Below the pieces are notes generated by a model. It saw only the letters and a list, made by a program, of their open reading frames with translations, had not been told where the DNA came from and made no database searches. 5,240 bases of DNA from Candidatus Fermentibacterota bacterium. GTDB lineage: Bacteria > Fermentibacterota > Fermentibacteria > Fermentibacterales > Fermentibacteraceae. How positions within the stretch are numbered: position 1 is the first letter of the stretch; every line of letters begins with the position of its first letter. A program made the translations under genes and the position numbers. The stretch lies in the NCBI GenBank assembly GCA_022703195.1, contig JAKLEF010000158.1, positions 1-5,240 on the forward strand, given 5' to 3'. Shown here piece by piece: positions 1 through 5,240 of this stretch.

Positions 1-739
1 GGCGATGCGGGTCAACCAACACCAGGTGGAGATCCGGGAAGTAGAAGGGGGTGTCGTTGTTGCCGCCGTCCCAGAGGATGACGTCGGCCTCCTTCTCCGC
101 CTCGCGGAGGATCGCCTCGTAGTCGACGCCGGCATAGACTATGACGCCGCGCGCGATGTGGGGCTCGTACTCCTCCATCTCCTCTATGGTGCACCTGTGC
201 TTCTTCAGGTCCTCTATCGTGGCGAAGCGCTGCACCTTCTGGGCGACGAGATCGCCGTAGGGCATCGGGTGGCGGATCGCGACGACCTTCTTCCCCGCTG
301 CCTTGAGCACCTCGGCGACCCTGCGCGTGGTCTGGCTCTTGCCGCAGCCCGTCCTGACGGCCGTGACGGCGATGACGGGCTTGGTGCTCGCGACCATGGT
401 CTTCCTGACGCCCAGCATGGTGAAGTCGGCGCCGGCAGCGTTGCAGCGGCTGGCGAGGGCCATGACGGTGTTGTCGGAGAGGTCGCTGTAGGCGAGAACG
501 CAGAGTTCCACGGACTTCTCGGCGATCAGCGACTCGAGCTCGTCCTCCGGGACGATGGGGATGCCCTGGGGATAGAGCGATCCGGCGAGCTGCGCCGGGT
601 ACTTCCTGTCGTCGATGTCCGGGATCTGGGTGGCCGTGAACGCCACTACCTCGAAGTCCGCGTTGTCGCGGTATACGGTGTTGAAGTTGTGGAAGTCGCG
701 CCCTGCGGCTCCGAGGATGAGCACCCGCGTCTTAGCCAT
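1..739 (-). CDS. Predicted GTPase, cyclic 2,3-diphosphoglycerate synthetase-like (3' partial)
   Basis: The ATG at 739 opens a frame that runs off the left edge without a stop, giving 246 residues of a family usually about 440-460 long. AAAGGA at 747-752 ends 7 nt before the ATG. The protein starts MAKTRVLILGAAGRDFHNFN, a Rossmann-like strand and glycine turn strongly characteristic of the COG2403 predicted GTPase family, which annotation pipelines call cyclic 2,3-diphosphoglycerate synthetase. A P-loop-like segment VRTGCGKSQ lies at residues 128-136 (Lys134, Ser135), and an acidic WDGGNND motif at 223-229. The conserved-looking RHPMPYGDL lies at 156-164. In methanogens the enzyme makes cyclic 2,3-diphosphoglycerate from 2,3-diphosphoglycerate with ATP, as a thermoprotectant. 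Whether bacterial members do this is uncertain, so only the family and nucleotide binding are firm. The C-terminal part is missing. The gene probably has its own promoter in the gap upstream. Confidence 0.88.
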   Translation of the reverse strand, partial: MAKTRVLILGAAGRDFHNFNTVYRDNADFEVVAFTATQIPDIDDRKYPAQLAGSLYPQGIPIVPEDELESLIAEKSVELCVLAYSDLSDNTVMALASRCNAAGADFTMLGVRKTMVASTKPVIAVTAVRTGCGKSQTTRRVAEVLKAAGKKVVAIRHPMPYGDLVAQKVQRFATIEDLKKHRCTIEEMEEYEPHIARGVIVYAGVDYEAILREAEKEADVILWDGGNNDTPFYFPDLHLVLVDPHR

Positions 740-746
740 ATCCTGG

Positions 747-752
747 TCCTTT
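747..752 (-). promoter_or_regulatory. Ribosome binding site of the GTPase gene
   Basis: The minus strand reads AAAGGA, 7 nt ahead of the ATG at 739. This supports that Met as the start of the cDPG synthetase-like protein, consistent with the family N-terminus MAKTRVLILG. Confidence 0.6.
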
Positions 753-788
753 CCGCAAACAGTTGCCGAGCTTGCAGGAAAGCAACAG

Positions 789-807
789 CGAGCCGGAGGA
801 CGGCTCG
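789..807 (-). repeat. Inverted repeat in the GTPase leader
   Basis: A perfect 7-bp dyad, CGAGCCG / CGGCTCG, surrounds a 5-nt loop (796-800). In the minus-strand transcript it would form a hairpin about 50 nt before the GTPase start. No T-run follows it, so it is not an obvious terminator. It may be a leader RNA structure or chance in GC-rich DNA. Confidence 0.35.
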
Positions 808-823
808 GCCTCTCCCGTCACGG

Positions 824-847
824 TTGCCGGCCCGGGCGGACCGGCAA
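824..847. repeat. Perfect dyad TTGCCGG-N10-CCGGCAA, possible operator
   Basis: The plus strand reads TTGCCGG at 824-830 and CCGGCAA at 841-847, an exact 7-bp inverted repeat with a 10-bp spacer. It falls just downstream of the predicted transcription start (about 850) of the GTPase gene, where a repressor site would be expected. It could equally fold as a hairpin at the 5' end of the mRNA. The placement is suggestive; function is inferred. Confidence 0.4.
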
Positions 848-856
848 AGCAACTGA

Positions 857-884
857 ATCATGCAAAATAGGATATCAGCGTCAA
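857..884 (-). promoter_or_regulatory. Candidate sigma70 promoter of the GTPase gene
   Basis: On the minus strand TTGACG (884-879) is followed after 16 bp by CATGAT (862-857), which keeps four of six -10 consensus bases. The spacer is AT-richer than its surroundings (it contains GATATCCTATTTTG), in an otherwise very GC-rich stretch. Transcription would start near 850, leaving a leader of about 110 nt. The element lies in the only sizeable non-coding gap and is oriented toward the downstream gene. Confidence 0.45.
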
Positions 885-901
885 CACGGCGGGAGCGACC
901 C

Positions 902-920
902 TCCGGGACGGCCGCCCGGA
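902..920. repeat. Inverted repeat TCCGGG-N7-CCCGGA
   Basis: A perfect 6-bp dyad with a 7-bp centre lies between the putative terminator of the upstream gene and the candidate promoter of the downstream one. No T-run follows it on either strand. At this GC content such a repeat can arise by chance, so the functional call is weak. Confidence 0.2.
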
Positions 921-950
921 CATGCTCGAGAAAGGCGGCGATGCAGCGCA

Positions 951-982
951 GAAACGAGGAGGAGGGGGCCGGAGCCCCCTCC
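951..982 (-). terminator. Hairpin terminator after the secreted amidotransferase-like gene
   Basis: GGAGGGGGC (961-969) and GCCCCCTCC (974-982) form a perfect 9-bp, almost all-GC stem with a 4-nt loop. The hairpin begins 22 nt past the TAG stop at 1005-1007. On the minus strand it is followed by TCCTCGTTTCT, a weak T-rich tail rather than a full run. The stem is convincing; the poor T-tract means termination may be partial or factor-assisted. Confidence 0.6.
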
Positions 983-1004
983 CCCCGTTCCGATGGAACC
1001 GGGA

Positions 1005-1721
1005 CTAGTTGCCGAACCCGGCCTTGATCTCGCCCCAGGTAGCGGACGAGAGGCCCTCTTCGCCGTACATGAACTGGACGATGTTCTCCCAGATGTTCAC
1101 GGCGTCGTTGGAATAGGCGACGGTGAAGCCGCTGACGATGCTGTGCCCGTCAGGGGCGACGACGATGCCGCCCTGGCCGGCCGACGGGGTCGAGGTCCAG
1201 CCGGTTACCGGCGTGGCCGAGCCGACGGTCACCCTGCCGTTGACTATGCCCAGACCCGGGTCGAACCAGCCCCAGTCCGTGATGCCTTCGCAGATGGGAT
1301 GGGCGGCGTCCCACGCGTAGTGGGGGATGACCGGCGAGCCGAAGCCGGCCACACCGTTCACGCCCATGGCGGAAAGGAGCCCGCCGGCGGAGTTGTAGTT
1401 CCAGCTGGAGACGTAGAGGGTGCCGCCGCCGTTGTAGTAGTTCAGGATGCCGGTCCAGTTGAGATCGCTGTTGGCGGCATACCAGGACTCGACTATTACC
1501 ATGTCCCAGGGACCGGTCGCGAGGGCGTCGTTGAACAGTGCGTGCTCGGCGTCGGGATATCCGTCATATGCCGCGAGCTCGGTGCCCGGCCAGATGTTCG
1601 TTATGGCGTCCAGCACGGCCTCACCGGTGGGTGAGTAGAAGTCGTAGTACACGAGGATGCGCGTGGGATCGGCTGAAACGATACCCACCAGGACCATCAG
1701 GGCAAACAGGACTTTCTTCAC
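1005..1721 (-). CDS. Secreted protein with glutamine-amidotransferase-like fold
   Basis: The gene encodes 238 residues. The start is GTG at 1721, not the ATG 16 codons upstream, because AGGAGGAGGT lies 5 nt before the GTG and the GTG start puts a classic signal peptide at the N-terminus. That peptide has KK at 2-3, a hydrophobic core to about residue 15, and a likely cleavage after VSA (15-17). The mature part begins with alternating strands and helices: RILVYYDFY at 21-29, then WDMVIVESWYA at 72-82, then LNYYNGGGTLYVSSW at 93-107. This is the pattern of class I glutamine-amidotransferase-like or flavodoxin-like domains in which a line or bar of glycine follows a query strand. HPICEGI at 141-147 is also typical of such domains. 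I see no catalytic Cys-His-Glu triad, so enzymatic activity is doubtful. The C-terminus ends TWGEIKAGFGN. No specific function can be assigned. Confidence 0.78.
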   Translation of the reverse strand: MKKVLFALMVLVGIVSADPTRILVYYDFYSPTGEAVLDAITNIWPGTELAAYDGYPDAEHALFNDALATGPWDMVIVESWYAANSDLNWTGILNYYNGGGTLYVSSWNYNSAGGLLSAMGVNGVAGFGSPVIPHYAWDAAHPICEGITDWGWFDPGLGIVNGRVTVGSATPVTGWTSTPSAGQGGIVVAPDGHSIVSGFTVAYSNDAVNIWENIVQFMYGEEGLSSATWGEIKAGFGN

Positions 1722-1726
1722 TCCGG

Positions 1727-1736
1727 ACCTCCTCCT
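1727..1736 (-). promoter_or_regulatory. Strong Shine-Dalgarno fixing the GTG start at 1721
   Basis: The minus strand reads AGGAGGAGGT with a 5-nt spacer to GTG at 1721. The ATG at 1769 would place the same sequence inside the coding region and add a polar, Cys- and Arg-containing stretch ahead of the signal peptide, so the GTG start is preferred. Confidence 0.8.
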
Positions 1737-1758
1737 ACATTTAGGGAAACACAATGGA

Positions 1759-1786
1759 AAACTAGTCATGCGGCGCCCGATGTCAA
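1759..1786 (-). promoter_or_regulatory. Candidate sigma70 promoter overlapping the DUF2085 stop codon
   Basis: A perfect TTGACA (1786-1781) contains the TGA stop of the DUF2085 gene. After 16 bp comes TAGTTT (1764-1759), which matches the -10 consensus only at its key T1, A2 and T6 positions. The predicted start near 1752 leaves a leader of about 30 nt before the GTG at 1721, enough for the Shine-Dalgarno. The -10 is weak, so the call is moderate. Confidence 0.4.
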
Positions 1787-2208
1787 CCCCCGGGGCGCAG
1801 GTCGGGCCCCCTCTGCCGGCGAGCCTCGTCCCGTCCCTTCAGGACGAGGTCCGCCGCATCCAGCAGCAGCAGCGAAACGCCAGCTCCTGCCAGGATGCCC
1901 GTCGAGGTGCGCAGGAGCAGCGTGCTCTCGTACAGGCCGGCGAGCTGCATCGATCCGTCCGCGACCATCGGGAGGATCATCGCGACCCTGACCGGGAACG
2001 GGATGCTGCGGAGCGGGCTCCGGATGAGAGCCGCCGCGAGGGCCATGCCGGCCCAGAAGGCGGTGCACCGCGCGCACAGCCCGCTCGTACCCCAGGGCAG
2101 CGGGATGCATCGTTCCGGGATGCGGTGGCACGTGCCGGCGAGGAGGTTCCCGAGCCGCACGGCCGGATCCCTCCGGAGCAGCGGATGGACCAGGGATGCC
2201 GCGGCCAT
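1783..2208 (-). CDS. DUF2085 family membrane protein
   Basis: The gene encodes 141 residues from ATG 2208 to TGA at 1783-1785. Motifs match the DUF2085 (PF09858) family: CHRIPERC at residues 27-34, LCARCTAFWAG at 44-54, and VADGSMQLAGLYEST at 82-96 followed by LRTSTGILAG at 99-108. Hydrophobic stretches lie at about 44-62, 72-92 and 98-118. The charged C-terminus (KGRDEARRQRG) is probably cytoplasmic. The family function is unknown; the paired Cys-His and CxxC residues suggest metal binding or redox, but this is inference. The ATG lacks a Shine-Dalgarno and sits inside a hydrophobic stretch. The same frame stays open upstream, and a CTG at 2253 overlapping the flavoprotein stop (CTGA) would add 15 residues, giving RR and a full first membrane helix. 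The gene follows the flavoprotein closely and probably shares its mRNA. Confidence 0.85.
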   Translation of the reverse strand: MAAASLVHPLLRRDPAVRLGNLLAGTCHRIPERCIPLPWGTSGLCARCTAFWAGMALAAALIRSPLRSIPFPVRVAMILPMVADGSMQLAGLYESTLLLRTSTGILAGAGVSLLLLDAADLVLKGRDEARRQRGPDLRPGG

Positions 2209-2249
2209 CAGCGCCGCGGGCAGCCCGGCGAGGGCCGGGAGCAGGCGCC

Positions 2250-3647
2250 TCAGCCGTCCGCCCAGGTGCCGGTGCTCCAGTCGAAGCGCTCCCTGACGGA
2301 ACCCTCGCCCAGCAGTTCCAGGGCGGCCAGCTCCCCCATCTCCATCGAGTGGTCCATGTTGTTGTAGCGGAACAGGCCCTGCCTGCCGCAAGTCACCGAC
2401 CCCGGCAGCCCGTCGAGCGCGTCGAGCACTGCCCCGGATGCCTCCGCGTAGCCGTGCGCGTAGACGGGATAGGCGTGGAGCTGCCTCTCGACCGTCGATC
2501 CGAGGACGTCGTCCCTCTCGAACAGCCCGAGCCGGGCCCCGCCCTCGGCGCACTCCACGGCCAGGTCGCCCTCGCCGCGCCAGACCGCATCGCCCTCGCC
2601 GCAGGTGTACTCGAACACCACCTGGGCGCCCGACGGGCTCGCCTCCGGGTCGAAGTTCTCGGCGATCGAGAGCCTGTTGAAGCCGTACCTGTCCTCCGGC
2701 GTGTAGATCCAGTGGTCGCGGGCGGCGGGCCTCCGGGCCACCTTCAGCACCACGTACACGATCGCCCTGAAGCGGAGGCTCCGGGATGCCTCGACCGCCT
2801 GCTGCGGCAGGAGATCTCCCATGAGTGCCGCATACTCGGTCACCGGGATCGTGTTGACGATGCCGGAGGCCTCGATGGCCCCCCCCGAGGTGCCTATCGA
2901 GAACCCGCGCTCCGTGCGTGTGACTGACAGCGGTTCGGCCGAGAGCAGCACATCTCCACCGGCGGCACGGACCCTCTCCGCCAGAGAATCGGCTATCCTG
3001 CCTATGCCCCCCCTCGGGTAGCTGAAGAGGCTCACCAGGCTCCTGGCCCTGTCCTCGCCCGGCGAGATCGTCTCCTTGACCAGGCCCCACAGGTCGGGGA
3101 CGGAGATCCGCTGGCTCGCCCAGTCCGGCGAGAGGTCCTTCGGGTCCATGCCCCACAGCTTCGCCGTGTAGGGGCCGAAGTAGACATCGTAAAGAGCCCT
3201 CCCGAACCTGTTGACCACCCAGCTCTCGAAGCTGTCGTCCCTGGAGCCGCCCGCCGCCACCCGGAGCCTCGTGGCCGCATAGCTCGCGAGCATCGCCGCG
3301 CCCCTGTGGAGCGGCATCCTCCGTAGCACGTCGCCCAGGCTGAGGGGGTACAGGAAGTACCTGTCGAGCAGCCTTATCCGGCTCAGCCTCTCGAGTTCGA
3401 GCAGGTCGCCTCCGACGAGGGACCGCATCCTCTCCATCAGGGCGGCGTTCTTCGTGTGGAAGCGGTGGGGGCCGAGGTCGAAGCGGAAGCCCTCCTTCCT
3501 GCGTGTGGCAGCCAGGCCGCCGACGCAGGGGGACTTCTCCAGCACGACCACGCGGACGCCGCGGGAGGCCAGGGTGTCGGCCGCGCTGAGCCCGGCCAGG
3601 CCGGCGCCCAGCACTACGGCGGTGTCGCCGGGTGCGATGGGCTTCAT
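2250..3647 (-). CDS. FAD-dependent oxidoreductase, protoporphyrinogen oxidase / UDP-galactopyranose mutase-like
   Basis: The protein has 465 residues. An N-terminal dinucleotide-binding fold is clear: VVLGAGLAGLSAADTLASRG (11-30) carries GxGxxG at 14-19, Glu37 at the end of the second strand should bind the FAD ribose, and GG follows at 43-44. FDLGPHRFHT at 56-65 and YDVYFGPYTAKLWGMDP at 153-169 are typical of flavoproteins annotated as amine oxidase, protoporphyrinogen oxidase-like or UGM-like (COG1232/COG1233 type). GRQGLFRYNNMDHSMEMG at 421-438 is the C-terminal FAD-contacting motif of this superfamily. Homologues often sit in glycan or lipid pathways, but the substrate cannot be read from the sequence; true heme synthesis is unsupported, as no hem gene is nearby. 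No signal peptide is visible. The ATG overlaps the nucleotidase stop as ATGA, implying translational coupling. Confidence 0.88.
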   Translation of the reverse strand: MKPIAPGDTAVVLGAGLAGLSAADTLASRGVRVVVLEKSPCVGGLAATRRKEGFRFDLGPHRFHTKNAALMERMRSLVGGDLLELERLSRIRLLDRYFLYPLSLGDVLRRMPLHRGAAMLASYAATRLRVAAGGSRDDSFESWVVNRFGRALYDVYFGPYTAKLWGMDPKDLSPDWASQRISVPDLWGLVKETISPGEDRARSLVSLFSYPRGGIGRIADSLAERVRAAGGDVLLSAEPLSVTRTERGFSIGTSGGAIEASGIVNTIPVTEYAALMGDLLPQQAVEASRSLRFRAIVYVVLKVARRPAARDHWIYTPEDRYGFNRLSIAENFDPEASPSGAQVVFEYTCGEGDAVWRGEGDLAVECAEGGARLGLFERDDVLGSTVERQLHAYPVYAHGYAEASGAVLDALDGLPGSVTCGRQGLFRYNNMDHSMEMGELAALELLGEGSVRERFDWSTGTWADG

Positions 3648-5240
3648 TCCGTCCAGACCACCCTCGGCGCGTCGTCGCTCTCGATCGTGCCGAGAGCCCG
3701 GATGTGCTCCGTCACGGCGTCGAACAGCGTGACGCCCGCCGGCACGGCCTCGAACTCCCTGAGCAGGTCGTAGCCGACGTTGCCCTGGGCGAGATACCCG
3801 GTGGTGACCAGACTGTACGTAGCGGACGGATCAACGGGCACCCCGGCGATCTCGAGGGATTCGATCTTGGAGCCGTCCGGCAGGGACTGGTTGCGCACCG
3901 CCGTGAACCCGGCCGGCTCCATGTCCCTGCGGCGCCCCAGCATGCCGGTCTCCAGCACCCGGAGCAGGTCTGCCCCGGAGAGCTGCACGATGTACAGTTC
4001 CTCCTCGAAGGGGATGGCCTCGTAGACGATCCGGGGGGTCACGGGACCGCGCGGGATCGAGGCACGTATCCCTCCCCTGTTCATGAGCGCCACGTCGGCG
4101 CCGGTGGCCGCCAGCATGGCGTCAGCGACGAGCCTGCCCATGGGGTGCTCGGCACCGCCGCGCATGATCTCCTCCGAGGCCTCCGCGATCACCACGTCGA
4201 GACCCGATTCGGCGACCATCCTGTAGCCCTCGATGAGGGCCCCGGCCGTCGTATCTGGCTGGAACTCGTCGTGGAGCAGGTTCACGAGCGCCTCGCCCGC
4301 AGGGCACTCCCATCCCACGACCTCGCCCGCCTCGGAGTCGATCCAGAGGCGGAGGTGGGAGATCCCCGTGCCGTTGGCGTATCCCTGGATGACGATCGTG
4401 TGGGTGTAGGGGTTGATCCAGGGGGTCCTGAGGCCGTAGTGAGTGTGTCCCGAGATGATCAGGTCGATCCCCGGGATGAGGGTCGAGAGCTCGGCGTTGT
4501 TGAGCGCGAAGTCCTTCTCGAAGCCGGCCCCGGCCTCGAGTGAGTCGACGACGCGCTCGACGTAGCGCTCGGGATCCGAGGGCTGGCCGAGGTGGGAGAG
4601 CAGGAACACCAGGTCGGCTCCGCGGGCGGTGGCTTCCTCGATCCGGCGCTCGACGGCCTCCCGTTCCGGCAGGAAGGCGTAGCCCTCGAGGAGCGCGGGG
4701 TCCACGAGGCCCCAGGTATCCGTGGTGCACAGCCCGATCAGGGCGATCTCGACGCCCTCGTACTCGAGCATGATCCAGGGCTCGACGGGATCGGGGATGG
4801 CCCCGTCCTCCTGGGACACGAAGTTGCACCCCAGCACGGGGAAGTCCGCGTCCCGGGCGAGCGCCAGGGCGTTCGCGACACCGTCGTCGAAGTCGTGGTT
4901 GCCGAGGGTCATCGCCTCGTAGCCGGCGTAGTTCATCCACTCGATCACGCTCGCACCGGTGTCGTAGTTCCCGACGGGGGTGCCCTGATAGACGTCTCCG
5001 GCGTCGACGAGGAGGCAGTAGCCGCCGGCGGCCTCCCTCTCGGCCCTGACCGACTCCACGTACGAGAGGAGCCAGGCTCCGCCTCCGATGAGGGGCGGGA
5101 AGTCGGGATTGAGGAAGGTGGCGTCGCGGGGCGTGATGCTTCCGTGGACGTCGTTGGTGTGCATGATGTCCAGGGAGAAGACCCTGGCGCCGGCCGCCGC
5201 CGCCAGCAGCAGCAGCGGGATGGCCGCCGAGCCGCGCGCC
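3644..5240 (-). CDS. Secreted 5'-nucleotidase / UshA-family metallophosphoesterase (5' partial)
   Basis: The frame stays open to the right edge, so the start lies outside. The ATG at 5164 is internal, because the bases upstream of it in frame encode a signal-peptide core (IPLLLLAAAAGARVFSLDI) and because MHTNDVHG is the first metal-binding strand. Counting from that Met (506 residues), the binuclear metallophosphatase motifs are all present: HTNDVHG (Asp5, His7), VDAGD (Asp57), GNHDFD (Asn89, His90), LSHLG (His191) and SGHTH (His240, His242). A C-terminal 5'-nucleotidase domain follows from about residue 320, with HPMGRLVADAM at 340-350, MNRGGIRASI at 361-370 and a PFEEEL loop at 385-390. Such enzymes hydrolyse nucleotides, UDP-sugars or related phosphoesters outside the cytoplasm. 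Two specificity positions differ from UshA (see findings). No lipobox Cys is seen, so it is probably periplasmic or secreted. It heads the nucleotidase-flavoprotein-DUF2085 run. Confidence 0.93.
   Translation of the reverse strand, partial: ARGSAAIPLLLLAAAAGARVFSLDIMHTNDVHGSITPRDATFLNPDFPPLIGGGAWLLSYVESVRAEREAAGGYCLLVDAGDVYQGTPVGNYDTGASVIEWMNYAGYEAMTLGNHDFDDGVANALALARDADFPVLGCNFVSQEDGAIPDPVEPWIMLEYEGVEIALIGLCTTDTWGLVDPALLEGYAFLPEREAVERRIEEATARGADLVFLLSHLGQPSDPERYVERVVDSLEAGAGFEKDFALNNAELSTLIPGIDLIISGHTHYGLRTPWINPYTHTIVIQGYANGTGISHLRLWIDSEAGEVVGWECPAGEALVNLLHDEFQPDTTAGALIEGYRMVAESGLDVVIAEASEEIMRGGAEHPMGRLVADAMLAATGADVALMNRGGIRASIPRGPVTPRIVYEAIPFEEELYIVQLSGADLLRVLETGMLGRRRDMEPAGFTAVRNQSLPDGSKIESLEIAGVPVDPSATYSLVTTGYLAQGNVGYDLLREFEAVPAGVTLFDAVTEHIRALGTIESDDAPRVVWTE

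Noticed and set aside
5..856. Plus-strand reading frame of 283 codons
   Set aside because: It is antisense to the GTPase gene, which has clear family motifs. Its translation is rich in Val, Asp, Gly and Arg without a recognisable domain, as expected from the reverse strand of GC-rich coding DNA.
646..861. Minus-strand 71-codon frame over the GTPase leader and start
   Set aside because: It is out of frame with the GTPase, is Arg/Thr/Ser-rich, and has no Shine-Dalgarno. A leader peptide is not supported.
615..1634. Plus-strand reading frame of 339 codons spanning the gap and the secreted gene
   Set aside because: It crosses a terminator-like hairpin and lies antisense to a gene with a signal peptide and strong Shine-Dalgarno. 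Its low-complexity Gly/Arg/Pro translation fits a shadow.
1741..1769. Alternative promoter with CTAAAT next to the Shine-Dalgarno of the secreted gene
   Set aside because: A -10 there would place the transcription start within the ribosome binding site, so it could not give a normal leader.
1861..1873. CAG repeats (also near 5203-5216)
   Set aside because: They are runs of CTG leucine codons on the coding strand in hydrophobic segments (a DUF2085 helix and the nucleotidase signal peptide), not independent microsatellites of interest.
2209..3156. Upstream part of the long minus-strand frame that ends in the DUF2085 gene
   Set aside because: Only the last 140 or so residues show family motifs. 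The upstream part overlaps the flavoprotein in another frame and is Arg/Gly-rich, so it is not a fusion.
3632..4543. Plus-strand reading frame of 303 codons
   Set aside because: It is antisense to the nucleotidase, whose metal-binding motifs are all intact. No domain is recognisable.

Overview
This is a GC-rich bacterial window in which every gene I can support lies on the minus strand. Read in transcription order (right to left) it holds: a secreted UshA/5'-nucleotidase-family metallophosphoesterase (3644-5240, N-terminus cut by the window edge), an FAD-dependent flavoprotein of the protoporphyrinogen oxidase / UDP-galactopyranose mutase-like type (2250-3647), a small DUF2085 membrane protein (1783-2208), a secreted protein with a glutamine-amidotransferase-like fold (1005-1721), and the N-terminal 246 residues of a predicted GTPase of the type annotated as cyclic 2,3-diphosphoglycerate synthetase (1-739, C-terminus cut). 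The large plus-strand reading frames are antisense shadows: their translations are Arg/Gly/Pro/Ala-rich and show no recognisable domain.

The layout suggests three transcription units. The first three genes look like one operon. The nucleotidase stop and flavoprotein start overlap as ATGA, and the DUF2085 gene follows the flavoprotein by 41 nt, or overlaps it if it starts further upstream. A TTGACA element sits on the DUF2085 stop codon with a plausible -10, and could start transcription of the secreted amidotransferase-like gene, which has a near-perfect Shine-Dalgarno and a GTG start. A strong GC hairpin 22 nt past that gene's stop probably ends this unit. The 265-bp gap to the GTPase gene holds a candidate sigma70 promoter and several inverted repeats, one just downstream of the predicted transcription start.

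The organism cannot be named from the sequence. High GC, strong AGGAGG-type Shine-Dalgarno, Sec-type signal peptides and a short C-terminal TWGEIKAGF tail would fit an uncultured bacterium, possibly of the FCB-like candidate phyla, but this is a weak inference. I see no tRNA, rRNA, CRISPR array, insertion sequence or integrase, and no clear sign of a new defence or mobile system. The genes share no obvious pathway. The nucleotidase and the amidotransferase-like protein act outside the cytoplasm, the DUF2085 protein is in the membrane, and the flavoprotein and GTPase look cytoplasmic.
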